Assembly (NCBI RefSeq): GCF_018736085.1
Contig: NZ_CP076134.1
Span: 5,404,501-5,468,500 of the forward strand
Length of the DNA: 64,000 bases
Direction: 5' to 3'
DNA from: Bradyrhizobium sediminis
GTDB lineage: Bacteria; Pseudomonadota; Alphaproteobacteria; Rhizobiales; Xanthobacteraceae
Of the stretch, positions 47,161 to 57,400 are shown one piece after another. Below the pieces are notes generated by a model. The model did not search any database and was not told where the DNA came from. It worked only from the letters and a program-made list of their open reading frames with translations. Every line of letters starts with the position of its first letter. Position 1 is the stretch's first letter. Position numbers and translations under genes: made by a program.

Positions 47161-47430
47161 TTTTCTTCCCTCCCCGATATCATTGCCTGCTTGATGTACC
47201 GGGTCGGCGGGCGGATGTCACCATTCCCGCCGGCGGCACGATTTCCGCCAGCCTTGAAAATTCGTTTTGTTTCAATAAGTTAATTCGCGGCATGGCGCAA
47301 AGATGCATACACCCCGCGCCTGGTGGCGAGGGCGGCTTGGTCGAGAGCCGGAGCAAAGCAGCATGGACCTGCCGTTATCTCCTGGAATCTCCCGTGACAG
47401 CGCTGGCGTCGTCCGTTATCCGGTTAAGCC

Positions 47431-50223
47431 ATGGACAGCGTTGTGACCCCGACCCCTTCTGTCGCCGACGACCGTTTCGATACCGCGAGGATCACGGCGG
47501 CGGTCGACGCGCTCGCCGCAAAGCATTCCGGCCGCGAGGACGTTTTCCGCACCAGTGTGGCGCAACTGCTGAAGGCCGAGATGGTCGAGGCGCGCGCGGT
47601 GGCACAGGCGGTGCTGCTGAAGGATCGTCACGGACGGCGCTGCGCCGAACGGCTGTGCTTCGTCCAGGACGAGATCATCCGCATCCTGTATTCCGCGGCT
47701 ACCCGCCATCTCTATCGCTCACAGGTGCCCACCGGCGCCGAGCGCATGGCAGTCGTCGCCACCGGCGGCTATGGCCGCGGGCTGATGGCGCCGGAATCCG
47801 ACATCGATCTGCTGTTCATCCTGCCCTACAAGCAGACCGCCTGGGGCGAGCAGGTCGCCGAGGCCATTCTGTATTGCCTGTGGGACATGGGATTGAAGGT
47901 CGGCCACGCCACCCGTTCGGTCGACGAATCGATCCGGCAGGCGCGCGGCGACATGACGATCCGCACCGCCATACTCGAGACCCGGTTCTTGACCGGGGAC
48001 CAGCCGCTCTACGATGAACTGGTGGAGCGGTTCGACAAGGAAGTGGTGCAGGGCACCGCGGCCGAATTCGTCACCGCCAAGCTGGCCGAACGTGAGGAGC
48101 GGCACCGCCGCGCCGGCCAGTCGCGCTATCTGGTCGAGCCCAACGTCAAGGACGGCAAGGGCGGATTGCGCGACCTGCATACGCTGTTCTGGATCGCGAA
48201 ATATGTCTACCGCGTGCGCGAGGTCAACGAACTGGTCGAACGCGGCGTGTTCGACGCCCAGGAATACCGCACCTTCCGCCGCTGCGCCGACTTTCTTTGG
48301 TCGGTACGCTGCAACATCCATTTCTTCTCGGGCCGCGCCGAGGAGCGGCTGTCGTTCGACATGCAGCGCGAAATCGCGATCCGCCTCGGCTATACCTCGC
48401 ATCCCGGCATGCAGGATGTCGAACGCTTCATGAAGCACTACTTCCTGGTCGCCAAGGACGTCGGCGATCTCACCGCGATCCTGTGCGCCAAGCTGGAAGA
48501 CCAGCAGGCCAAACCGGCGCCGGTGCTGAGCCGCGTGATGGCGCGCCTGCGGCCTTCCAACCACCGCCGGCGGGTGCCCGAGAGCGACGATTTCATCATC
48601 GACAACAACCGCATCAATCTCGCTGCGCCCGACGTCTTCAAGCACGACCCCGTCAACCTGATCCGGATCTTCCGGCTGGCGCAGAAGAACAATCTCGCCT
48701 TCCACCCGGATGCCATGCGCACGGTGACGCGGTCGCTGAAGCTCATCAACACGCCGCTGCGCGAAAATCCCGAAGCCAACCGGCTGTTCATGGAGATCCT
48801 GACGTCGAACGACGCGGAAATCGTGCTGCGGCGCATGAACGAGACCGGCGTACTCGGTCATTTCATCCGCGCCTTCGGCAAGATCGTGTCGATGATGCAG
48901 TTCAACATGTATCACCACTACACGGTCGACGAGCATCTGTTGCGCTGCGTCGGTTACCTGCAGGACATCGAGCGCGGCGGCAACGACGAGTTCACCGTCG
49001 CCAGCGACCTGATGCGCAAGATTCAACCCGAGCACCGCGCGGTGATCTACATCACCACGCTGCTGCACGACATCGCCAAGGGCCGTCCCGAGGATCATTC
49101 GAACGCCGGGGCCAAGGTGGCGCGGCGGCTGTGCCCGAGGCTCGGCTTCAGCGCCGCCGATACCGAACTGATCGCCTGGCTGATCGAGCAGCACCTGACG
49201 ATGTCCACGGTGGCGCAGTCGCGCGACCTCTCCGACCGCAAGACCATCGAGAACTTCGCGGCCGTGGTGCAGTCGGTCGAACAGATGAAGCTGTTGACCA
49301 TCCTGACCACCGCCGACATCCGGGGCGTCGGCCCCGGCGTCTGGAACGGCTGGAAGGCGCAGCTGTTGCGCACGCTGTATTATGAAACCGAGCCGGTGCT
49401 GACCGGCGGCTTCTCCGAGGTCAATCGCGCACAGCGTATAGAGATGGCGCAACGGGAGTTTCGCGCGGCCTTCACCGAATGGCCGGAGGAGGAACTCAAC
49501 GCCTATATCGGGCGGCACTATCCCGCCTACTGGCTCAAGGTCGAACTGGCGCGCAAGATCCGCCATGCCCGCTTCCTGCGTGCCAGCGAACAAGCCGGTC
49601 ACAAGCTGGCGATCAATGTCGGCTTCGACGAGGCGCGCGGCGTCACCGAACTGACCATTCTCGCCACCGACCATCCCTGGCTATTGTCGATCATCGCCGG
49701 CGCCTGCGCCTCGGCGGGCGCCAACATCGTCGACGCGCAGATCTACACCACCACCGACGGCCGCGCGCTCGACACCATCGCGATATCGAGGGAATACGAC
49801 CGCGACGAGGACGAGGGCCGGCGCGCGACCCGGATCGGCGAGATGATCGAGGACGTACTCGAAGGCAAATTGCGCCTGCCCGAAGTGGTGGCGCGCCGCG
49901 CCGCCGGACGCAAGGTGCGCCCCTTCGTGGTCGAGCCGGAAGTCACCCTCAACAACCAGTGGTCGGACCGCTACACCGTGATCGAGGTGTCCGGCCTCGA
50001 CCGGCCGGGCCTGTTGTATCAACTGACGACCGCGATTTCGAAGCTCAACCTCAACATCGCCTCGGCCCATGTCGCGACCTTCGGCGAACGCGCCCGCGAC
50101 GTGTTCTACGTCACCGACCTGCTCGGCGCGCAGATCACCGCGCCGACGCGGCAGGCCGCGATCAAGAGCGCGCTGATCCACCTGCTCTCCAGCGAAGACG
50201 CGGTCGCCAAGCCCGCGGCGTAA
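47431..50223 (+). CDS. glnD: Bifunctional PII uridylyltransferase / uridylyl-removing enzyme
   Basis: Primary nitrogen sensor that uridylylates PII proteins under nitrogen limitation and deuridylylates them in excess. The 930-residue protein has the nucleotidyltransferase motif GGYGRGLMAPESDIDLLFIL (residues 112-131, with D124 and D126), a linker PII-UTase domain (VEPNVKDGKGGLRDLHTL), an HD domain (LHDIAKGRPEDHS) for removal, and two C-terminal ACT domains that bind glutamine. Long antisense frames are shadows. Intact. Confidence 0.97.
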   Translation: MDSVVTPTPSVADDRFDTARITAAVDALAAKHSGREDVFRTSVAQLLKAEMVEARAVAQAVLLKDRHGRRCAERLCFVQDEIIRILYSAATRHLYRSQVPTGAERMAVVATGGYGRGLMAPESDIDLLFILPYKQTAWGEQVAEAILYCLWDMGLKVGHATRSVDESIRQARGDMTIRTAILETRFLTGDQPLYDELVERFDKEVVQGTAAEFVTAKLAEREERHRRAGQSRYLVEPNVKDGKGGLRDLHTLFWIAKYVYRVREVNELVERGVFDAQEYRTFRRCADFLWSVRCNIHFFSGRAEERLSFDMQREIAIRLGYTSHPGMQDVERFMKHYFLVAKDVGDLTAILCAKLEDQQAKPAPVLSRVMARLRPSNHRRRVPESDDFIIDNNRINLAAPDVFKHDPVNLIRIFRLAQKNNLAFHPDAMRTVTRSLKLINTPLRENPEANRLFMEILTSNDAEIVLRRMNETGVLGHFIRAFGKIVSMMQFNMYHHYTVDEHLLRCVGYLQDIERGGNDEFTVASDLMRKIQPEHRAVIYITTLLHDIAKGRPEDHSNAGAKVARRLCPRLGFSAADTELIAWLIEQHLTMSTVAQSRDLSDRKTIENFAAVVQSVEQMKLLTILTTADIRGVGPGVWNGWKAQLLRTLYYETEPVLTGGFSEVNRAQRIEMAQREFRAAFTEWPEEELNAYIGRHYPAYWLKVELARKIRHARFLRASEQAGHKLAINVGFDEARGVTELTILATDHPWLLSIIAGACASAGANIVDAQIYTTTDGRALDTIAISREYDRDEDEGRRATRIGEMIEDVLEGKLRLPEVVARRAAGRKVRPFVVEPEVTLNNQWSDRYTVIEVSGLDRPGLLYQLTTAISKLNLNIASAHVATFGERARDVFYVTDLLGAQITAPTRQAAIKSALIHLLSSEDAVAKPAA

Positions 50224-50236
50224 GACGAATCCCCAT

Positions 50237-50770
50237 CTACGGAGAGGCGCCGAGCACCACGCCTTCGTGCTCGAGCAGCCAGCGCTTGCGCTCGATGCCG
50301 CCGCCATATTTGACCAGCGCACCATTGGCTCCGATCAGACGATGACAGGGCACGACGACGCTGAGGGGATTGGCGCCGTTGGCGTGCCCGAGCGCGCGCA
50401 CCGCCCTGGGCATGCCGAGTTTCGCCGCCAGCTCTCCGTAGCTCATGGTGGCGCCGGGCGGAATTTCGGGCAACGCGTTCCAGACCTTGCGCTGGAACGG
50501 GGTGCCGGCGACGCGCCAGTGGATTTCATTCAGACGAGCGAGGTCACCCTTGAAATAGCCTGCCAGCGCGGCCCTGGTCTCGGCAGGCGCCCGCGCCGCT
50601 TTCAGCACCACCGTCCCGTATTGCCGCCGCAGCAATGCCTTCATGCGCGGCTCGTGATCTTCCCAGTCGAGCGCGCGCAGAACCCCGTCGGCGTCGCTGA
50701 CCAGCAACGCCGTTCCGATCGGCGTTCGCAACCGGTCGAGGCCGAAGATTTCGGGTGGCTTTGCGCGCAT
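50237..50770 (-). CDS. ogt: Methylated-DNA-[protein]-cysteine S-methyltransferase
   Basis: Suicide repair of O6-alkylguanine. The 177-residue protein has an N-terminal RNase H-like domain and the active-site block NGANPLSVVVPCHRLIGANG with acceptor cysteine in PCHR. ALPEIPPGATMSYGELAAKL gives the helix-turn-helix. It starts at ATG 50770 with gagagga upstream; the longer frame to 50833 is not needed. It is convergent with glnD, stops 13 bases apart. Confidence 0.95.
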   Translation of the reverse strand: MRAKPPEIFGLDRLRTPIGTALLVSDADGVLRALDWEDHEPRMKALLRRQYGTVVLKAARAPAETRAALAGYFKGDLARLNEIHWRVAGTPFQRKVWNALPEIPPGATMSYGELAAKLGMPRAVRALGHANGANPLSVVVPCHRLIGANGALVKYGGGIERKRWLLEHEGVVLGASP

Positions 50771-50896
50771 GGACTCCTCTCGCGGGTCTCGGGCGCCATC
50801 ATTCCGGGCTGACGCAGCGATGGACCGTCGCATCTTTCATGACGAGCGTGTTAGCGTCCACCCGAAACCCGCGGTGGGTTGTTCGGGGGAGGCAAC

Positions 50897-51259
50897 ATGA
50901 TCTTTATCGCCAATCTGCTGGTGGCGCTGGTCGCCGCGCTGCACGTCTATTTTCTGATCCTGGAGATGTTTCTCTGGCAGAAGCCGCTGGGCCTGAAGAC
51001 GTTTCGGAATTCACCGGAGAAGGCGGCCGATTCCGCCGTGCTCGCCGCCAATCAGGGGCTGTACAACGGCTTCCTCGCCGCGGGACTTGCCTGGGGCCTG
51101 CTTCACGGCGCTCCGGCCTTCGCGTTCCAGATCAAGGTGTTCTTTCTGCTTTGCGTGATCGTGGCCGGCGCCTACGGCGCGGCTACCGTCAGCCGCCGGA
51201 TCTTGTATGTGCAGGCGGCCCCCGCCGCGGTCGCATTGATCCTGCTCTGGCTGGCGTAA
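50897..51259 (+). CDS. DUF1304 family membrane protein
   Basis: 120 residues with four hydrophobic helices and the family pattern AALHVYFLILEMFLWQKP, FRNSPEKAADSAVLAANQGL and YNGFLAAGLAWGL. Start ATG 50897, preceded by gggggagg. Function unknown. The transcript ends at the hairpin at 51290. Confidence 0.9.
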   Translation: MIFIANLLVALVAALHVYFLILEMFLWQKPLGLKTFRNSPEKAADSAVLAANQGLYNGFLAAGLAWGLLHGAPAFAFQIKVFFLLCVIVAGAYGAATVSRRILYVQAAPAAVALILLWLA

Positions 51260-51289
51260 GTTCGTCCGCCTGCAGCCAGCATTGGCGAT

Positions 51290-51321
51290 CGGCGGCCTTT
51301 CGGGGCCGCCGTTCGGTTTCT
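51290..51321. terminator. Bidirectional terminator between DUF1304 and DUF1330 genes
   Basis: cggcggcc (51290-51297) and ggccgccg (51304-51311) form an 8-bp GC stem with loop tttcgg, followed on the plus strand by ttcggtttctt. It sits between two convergent stops. Confidence 0.75.
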
Positions 51322-51328
51322 TGAGGTG

Positions 51329-51754
51329 TTACTTCGGAATTTCGCCGAAACTCTTTCCGACCGGCAGCACCGCGTGCCTGATCAGGCGCGAATCCTCGAC
51401 CGCCGCCTGCCGGTGTTTCACCGCCTCCCGGTAGACCGGATCGCGAATCATCTCTGCGAAGGCGGCAACGCTGGGGTATTCGGCGATGAAGCAGTGGTCC
51501 CAGCGCTCGTCCGCCGGCCCGATCAGCATCAATTCGAACCGGCCCTGCCACACGATCCGGCCGCCCAGCCGTTCGAACACCGGCCCGCTTTCCCGGCCAT
51601 AGGCCGCATAGGCTTCCGCGCCGGTGGCCTGGCGGCCGTCGGGATAGGCCGCCCGTTCCCGCAGCCGGACCAGGTTCAGCATGTGAATCGGACCCGGGCG
51701 ATCATTGGCCCTGAACTGCGCAAATACTTCCTTGGTCGGATCGATATGGCCCAT
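51329..51754 (-). CDS. DUF1330 domain protein
   Basis: The 141-residue dimeric alpha/beta-barrel type protein has PIHMLNLVRLRERAAYPDGR, RIVWQGRFELMLIG, and WDHCFIAEYPSVAAFAEMIR with DPVYREAVKHRQAAVEDSRL after it. Start ATG 51754; the very long frame that extends to 53623 is antisense to the PBP1a gene and not real. Function unknown for the family. Confidence 0.88.
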   Translation of the reverse strand: MGHIDPTKEVFAQFRANDRPGPIHMLNLVRLRERAAYPDGRQATGAEAYAAYGRESGPVFERLGGRIVWQGRFELMLIGPADERWDHCFIAEYPSVAAFAEMIRDPVYREAVKHRQAAVEDSRLIRHAVLPVGKSFGEIPK

Positions 51755-51895
51755 GCAGCTTCCCTTTTCGCTTGGCACTGGCCCACTTTTACCACGCGCC
51801 GCCGCACCTCCTAATCCCGCGTTAATCTTTGCGTAACCGGCCCTTAAATTCCGGCCGTTAGCGTGCGGCGGGACCGGTGCGAGCGGCGTTGGCGT

Positions 51896-54151
51896 ATGGC
51901 GTGGGGACGAAAAAAGAGCGGCGGACGCAAGGAGCCGCAATTCGGGCTCGCCGCGGCGCTGTCTGAACTGCGCCTCAGCCCGCAGGATCGCGTCGCCCCC
52001 GACGACGACAAGCCGAAGAAGCCGTCTTCCAAACGCAAGGCCGCCGATGCCGGCGACGAGGCTCCGCGCGAGCGCAAGGCGCGGCCCGGCCGGGGCAGCG
52101 GCAAGCGCAAATCGAAGGCCCGTGCGCGCGGCGGCATCTCGCGCCTGTTCTACTGGGGGGCGGTGCTCGGCCTGTGGGCTTTCATCGCGGCGGTCGGCGT
52201 CGTCGTATGGGTCGGCGCACATCTGCCCGCGATCCAGTCGCTTGAAATTCCGAAGCGGCCGCCGACCATCCAGATTGTCGGCTTCGACGGCAGCGTGCTG
52301 GCGACGCGCGGCGAAATGGCCGGCACCAATGTCGCGCTGAAGGATCTGCCGCCCTATCTGCCGAAGGCCTTCATCGCCATCGAGGACCGCCGGTTCTATT
52401 CGCATTACGGCGTCGACCCGGTCGGCATCGCGCGCGCGGCGGTGGCGAACGTCATGCATCGCGGCGTCTCGCAGGGCGGCTCGACCTTGACCCAGCAGCT
52501 CGCCAAGAACCTGTTCCTGACGCAGGAACGCACGCTGCAGCGCAAATTGCAGGAGGTCGAACTCGCGCTCTGGCTGGAGCGCAAGCATTCCAAATCGGAA
52601 ATTCTCGAGCTCTATCTCAACCGGGTCTATTTCGGCTCTGGCGCCTATGGCGTGGAGGCGGCCGCGCAGCGCTATTTCGGCAAATCCGCCAGGAACGTCA
52701 CGCTGGCGGAAGCCGCGATGCTGGCGGGACTGGTCAAGTCGCCGTCGCGGCTGGCTCCGAACCGCAATCCGGAGGGCGCCGAGAAGCGCGCCCAGACCGT
52801 GCTGGCGGCGATGGCGGACGCCAAATTCATCACCGATGCGCAGGCGCAGGCCTCGATCGGGCAACCCTCCTACAACGTGAAGGCGGCAGGGGCCGGCACC
52901 ATCAATTATGTGGCGGACTGGATCGGCGAAGTGCTCGACGATCTGATCGGCCAGATCGACCAGAACATCGTGGTCGAAACCTCGATCGACCCGAAGCTGC
53001 AAAGCGTCGCCGAAGCCGCCATCATCGACGAGCTGGCGGCAAAGAGCGTGAAGTTCAATGTCAGCCAGGGCGCGCTGGTGGCGATGACGCCGGATGGCGC
53101 GGTGCGCGCCATGGTGGGGGGGCGCAATTACGCCGAGAGCCAGTATAATCGCGCGGTCACCGCCAAGCGCCAGCCGGGCTCGGCCTTCAAGCCCTTCGTC
53201 TATCTCACCGCGATCGAGGCCGGACTGACGCCGGAGACGATCCGGCAGGATGCGCCGCTCGACGTCAAGGGCTGGAGGCCCGAGAACTATACCCACGAAT
53301 ATTTTGGTTCCGTGACCCTGACGCAGGCGCTGGCGATGTCGCTCAATACCGTCGCGGTGCGGCTCGGCCTCGAAGTCGGGGCCAGGAATGTGGTGCGCAC
53401 CGCGCACCGGCTCGGCATTTCCTCGAAGCTCGACGCCAATGCCTCGATTGCGCTCGGCACCTCGGTCGTCTCGCTGACTGAACTGGTCGGCGCCTATGCG
53501 CCGTTTGCCAATGGCGGCCAAGGGACGACACCGCATGTCGTGACCAGGATCCGCACCTCCGAAGGCAAGGTCCTGTACGTGCGGCCCGCCGATCAGCTCG
53601 GCCAGGCGATCGAACCGCGCCATGTCGCGATGATGAACACGATGATGCGGGAGACCTTGCTGAGCGGCACCGCGCGCAAGGCGGAAATCCCGGGCTGGAC
53701 CGCGGCCGGCAAGACCGGCACCAGCCAGGATTTCCGCGACGCCTGGTTCATCGGCTACACCGCCAATCTCGTGACCGGCGTCTGGCTCGGCAATGACGAC
53801 AATTCACCGACCAGGAAGGCAACCGGCGGCGGCTTGCCGGTCGAGGTCTGGACCCGCTTCATGCGCGCGGCCCATCAGGGCGTGCCGGTCGCTGGCTTGC
53901 CGAACTCGCGCCAGGCCGGCTTCCTCTCCAACCTGATGCAGACGGCCTCACAGGTCAGCGCGCCTTCCGCGCCATCCGGACCGACTCCTTTCGCGCAAGC
54001 CCCGGTTCCGCTGGCGCCGGTTCCGTCCAGTGGCGGCTATCGACCGCCGCCGACGCGCACGTCGGCGCCGCCAGCGCCGAACACGCGCCCGGAAGCGGCG
54101 GCAGGACTTGACGGCTGGCTGGTGGATCGGCTGTTCGGCGGCAACCGCTAG
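51896..54151 (+). CDS. Class A penicillin-binding protein (PBP1a type)
   Basis: Bifunctional peptidoglycan glycosyltransferase and DD-transpeptidase, 751 residues. A basic, lysine/arginine-rich N-terminus (about 30-85) is followed by one membrane anchor (about 87-107), a GT51 domain with AIEDRRFYSHYG and GGSTLTQQLAKNLFL, and a transpeptidase with RQPGSAFKPFVY (serine nucleophile), SLNT and KTGTSQDFRDAW. A proline-rich tail ends the protein. Start at ATG 51896 with gagcgg upstream; a GTG at 51863 is the alternative. It complements the monofunctional mtgA near 6 kb. The island begins after it. Confidence 0.93.
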   Translation: MAWGRKKSGGRKEPQFGLAAALSELRLSPQDRVAPDDDKPKKPSSKRKAADAGDEAPRERKARPGRGSGKRKSKARARGGISRLFYWGAVLGLWAFIAAVGVVVWVGAHLPAIQSLEIPKRPPTIQIVGFDGSVLATRGEMAGTNVALKDLPPYLPKAFIAIEDRRFYSHYGVDPVGIARAAVANVMHRGVSQGGSTLTQQLAKNLFLTQERTLQRKLQEVELALWLERKHSKSEILELYLNRVYFGSGAYGVEAAAQRYFGKSARNVTLAEAAMLAGLVKSPSRLAPNRNPEGAEKRAQTVLAAMADAKFITDAQAQASIGQPSYNVKAAGAGTINYVADWIGEVLDDLIGQIDQNIVVETSIDPKLQSVAEAAIIDELAAKSVKFNVSQGALVAMTPDGAVRAMVGGRNYAESQYNRAVTAKRQPGSAFKPFVYLTAIEAGLTPETIRQDAPLDVKGWRPENYTHEYFGSVTLTQALAMSLNTVAVRLGLEVGARNVVRTAHRLGISSKLDANASIALGTSVVSLTELVGAYAPFANGGQGTTPHVVTRIRTSEGKVLYVRPADQLGQAIEPRHVAMMNTMMRETLLSGTARKAEIPGWTAAGKTGTSQDFRDAWFIGYTANLVTGVWLGNDDNSPTRKATGGGLPVEVWTRFMRAAHQGVPVAGLPNSRQAGFLSNLMQTASQVSAPSAPSGPTPFAQAPVPLAPVPSSGGYRPPPTRTSAPPAPNTRPEAAAGLDGWLVDRLFGGNR

Positions 54152-54404
54152 AGCCAAACCGGTTAAGAAGGAACCCGCGTTCAGGGCAATGATAACGACC
54201 CCGCAGGCGGGACCCTAACGCGAGAGCCTCGACGAACGGTTCAATATGACCTTGCGCGAGGCGAAGCGGGTAGAGCCCGACGGTAAGCCGGCGCGCCAAT
54301 ATATGCCCAATCGATGCAACTAGCGGGATAACGCGTGGCCCCGGATGAAATTCGCTTCGATTTGTGCGATTACGTAACGTGAGTTCGTTAGCTCGGAGGC
54401 GACA
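54152..54404. other. Intergenic gap at the left edge of the accessory cassette
   Basis: About 250 bases without a supported gene. A short hairpin (cccgc / gcggg) lies at about 54202-54212. The base composition falls toward the right edge. The promoter of the cassette is expected at 54330-54395; no clear -35/-10 pair can be fixed. No att-like direct repeat matching the right edge at 60912-60925 was seen. Confidence 0.45.
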
Positions 54405-57400
54405 CTGGCTGACCTACATCTACTCTCAAAGGAAGTCCCGATAGAACGCCACGTCCTTTTCCTTCACGGACTCCGGTGGCGGAAGAAACGCCCTCTTTGG
54501 ATGTCGGGCGGACAGCCACCTGAGAAGTGGCCGCTCTGGCTTTCTGACGAGATTGAAAACCTCGCCATCTGGAGCGCGGAGTACGATGCCGCGCCTTCAA
54601 ACTGGTTGGGGCACGGCATGTCGCGAGCGGACCGCGCGAATAATCTACTCGCGCGGTTGCTCGCCGAACCGCGTCTTGAGACGGGTGATATTGCGTTCGT
54701 CGTTCACAGTTTTGGTGGGCTGGTGTTTGCGCAGATGCTGCGCATTGCAAGCGAAAGGGCAGAATTCGACGCGAAGGCCGGAAGCTTCCTAAAGCGAATT
54801 AGTCGCGTCACATTCCTGGGTACTCCGCATCGTGGCGCAGATTTGGCAACGATCGGTGGCAAGCTCAGTTTTGTTTCACGTCTTTCTGCTGCCTCGCTCG
54901 GCCTTGCACGCAATGATCCCGATCTGCGAGACTTAAACGAATTCTTCCGTCAATATGTATCCCGAAACGGTATTGATACACAAAGCCTGATAGAGGGGCG
55001 TTCCACCTCGATCTGGGGATTAGTGGTTAAGCCCGACAGTGCCGGCGATGGAACATTATCCATCCCAATAGTGGTTGATGCGGATCACTTTGAGCTGACC
55101 GCTCCGACTTCCCGCCAATCCGAAATCTACATCCACATCCGCAACCAATTGAAGAAGCCGATTGGGCATCGAAGAACCTTGGTTGCCGATGCCAATCTCC
55201 TTGAGGGCATCGCTCAGAATTCTGCCGCTAGTGCTGCGACGCTTACTCGGATTGAGGAGAAGCTCTCTTCAACAAGTCAAACAGCGCATCAAAAGCCGCT
55301 AATCCCCAGCTATCTTGTGGACGGCGAAACGATCAAGCGGATTACCCGGCTTCGTCAAATGCGTTTCTTCGAAGGCTCGACGCATCTGGAGGATGCTGAA
55401 CGGCTGGCGAGCGAGCTTCTTAGTGGAGAGCTAGTCGGTACTTCGGTCCAGGTGAAAGCTGATGCCTTAGCATGGTGCGCCAGGCTATTGTCTGCAAAGA
55501 CAGACAGATCAGATGCGCAACGGCTTCTTGGCGAAGCGAAACGACTGTTGTCGACGGAGGCCGTCGCCATCGCCGGAGCGCTTCTTCTCTCATATGAGGG
55601 CAACGAGCCCGAGGCATTGAAGCGATTAGCGGAGATCAATTCGAACGACGCGCGCGCCGCCTCTTTGATCATAGTCATAAACTCCAAAGGCGGGCGCGAC
55701 CCGCTCAAGTGGTTCGACGATGCCGGGCTTTCGATTGGGTCCATCGCTCCCGACGGGAAGTTCTTCTTGTTGAAGCGTCTGATCGATGCTGGCGCATGGG
55801 AAGGCGCCCTGAAGACGGCAGAGGCGTTGACGGACAACGATTTCAGAGAGGCGCCGGTTCTCGCTTACGTAGCCGCGAGCGCACGACTTGCGTCGACCGC
55901 ACCAACCGAGCTGAAGGCCTTCGTAGCTTTCCAGCCTCCATTTGAGGTTAGCCCGATACCGTTGGACGACACGGCTGCTTCGATGGAGCAGCGCCGGAAG
56001 GCACGCGAGTTGTTTGAGCGTGCAGCAGAAGCAGCAGCAGGGTTGGGTCTGTTGCGCACCAGCCGCGATGCTGCTGATCGCGCGCTTTGGATCGCGTTGC
56101 GCGACCCTACTACAAGAGGAGCGGCACTAGGACAATTGGAACGCAGCATGCGGGACCCAGCCGAGCAGTTGCGGAGGCTTCCGCTCGCGCTGGAATTTGG
56201 GCTGAAGCTAGATCTACAAGCGGTCGAAAGAGAGATTGATCGGCAGGACGCTCTATCAGACGGCAATTCGGATGTAGCTGTTGCGCGCATAAGTATTGCG
56301 TTGACCAAGGGCTCTCCGAAAGAAGGCGCTGACTACATCGCGAAGTATCGCGACCGTCTGATCAAGCATCTTAATCCATCATTCGTCTACTCGATGGAGA
56401 TTGAACTACTTGCTCGCTCGGGGCAGGCGGATTTGGCAGAGCAAAAAATCGTGGAGTGGCCCAATGGTGAAGCTTCTGAGTCCGAGCGTGACCGCTTACG
56501 GCGATTAATCGCGGAGGCGCGAGGCGCGAATCCAGTTGAAGCAAGAGAGGTTGAATTCAGAAGAACAGACTCGCTAACCGATCTGGCGAATCTTGTCGAA
56601 AGGCTAAACGAGCTGGAGGAATGGGGCCGATTAGCGCCCTATGCGGCGACGTTTTTTGACCGGACCCGCGGATTGTCTGCGTGCCGCATCTACGCTCAAA
56701 CGATGTTCGAAACGAAAGATTATGAAGGGGTCCTACAATTATTAAACCAGCATCCAGATTTCGTCGCACAGTCCCCCTTTCTTGAAGCAATTCGGGCCTG
56801 GTCATTTTACCGGGCCGGCGACATCAACGCCAGTAGACAGGCAATCGAGAAGCTCCGAGCAAGACGCGATGAAGCAAACGACCGAATCTTGTTCGTATCG
56901 ATCGCGATATCATCCGGAGATTGGACTTCACTCAATTCGTTCATCGAGGAGGAGTGGGCGGCGCGTGAAAAGCGCAGCGCGGTGGAGTTGTTGCAGGCGG
57001 GGCAGTTAGCCGTTCATGTGGGGTCGTCAAGGGCGCGGGAACTCATTTTCGAGGCGGCATCTCGGGCGCCCGATGATCCGGCTGTCCTCACGGGTTGTTA
57101 TGGAGCAGCCATCAGTTCGGGTTGGGAAAGCGACGAAACTGCTCGATGGCTTGAGCGAGCCGCCGATCTGTCAGGTGATGACGGTCCGGTTCAGCGTTTT
57201 TCACTTAAGCAGATGCTTGATCTCGACCCGGATTGGCAGCAACGCGAGAAGCGCACGTGGGAACAGCTGAATGCTGGAGATATTCCTATCTTTGCGGCGG
57301 GACACCTACTACGTCGTAGTGTCTTCCAAATTTATCTAATTCCAGCAATCGCGAACAGCGAAGCGACTGATCCAAGGCGACGTTCAGTAGTCTATGCCTA

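Noticed and set aside
47719..49674. 651-residue open frame antisense to glnD
   Set aside because: glnD is intact with all domains on the other strand; the antisense frame has no motif and no ribosome binding site.
51329..53623. 764-residue frame on the minus strand including DUF1330
   Set aside because: Only its last 141 residues are a real family (DUF1330). The rest is antisense to the PBP1a gene.
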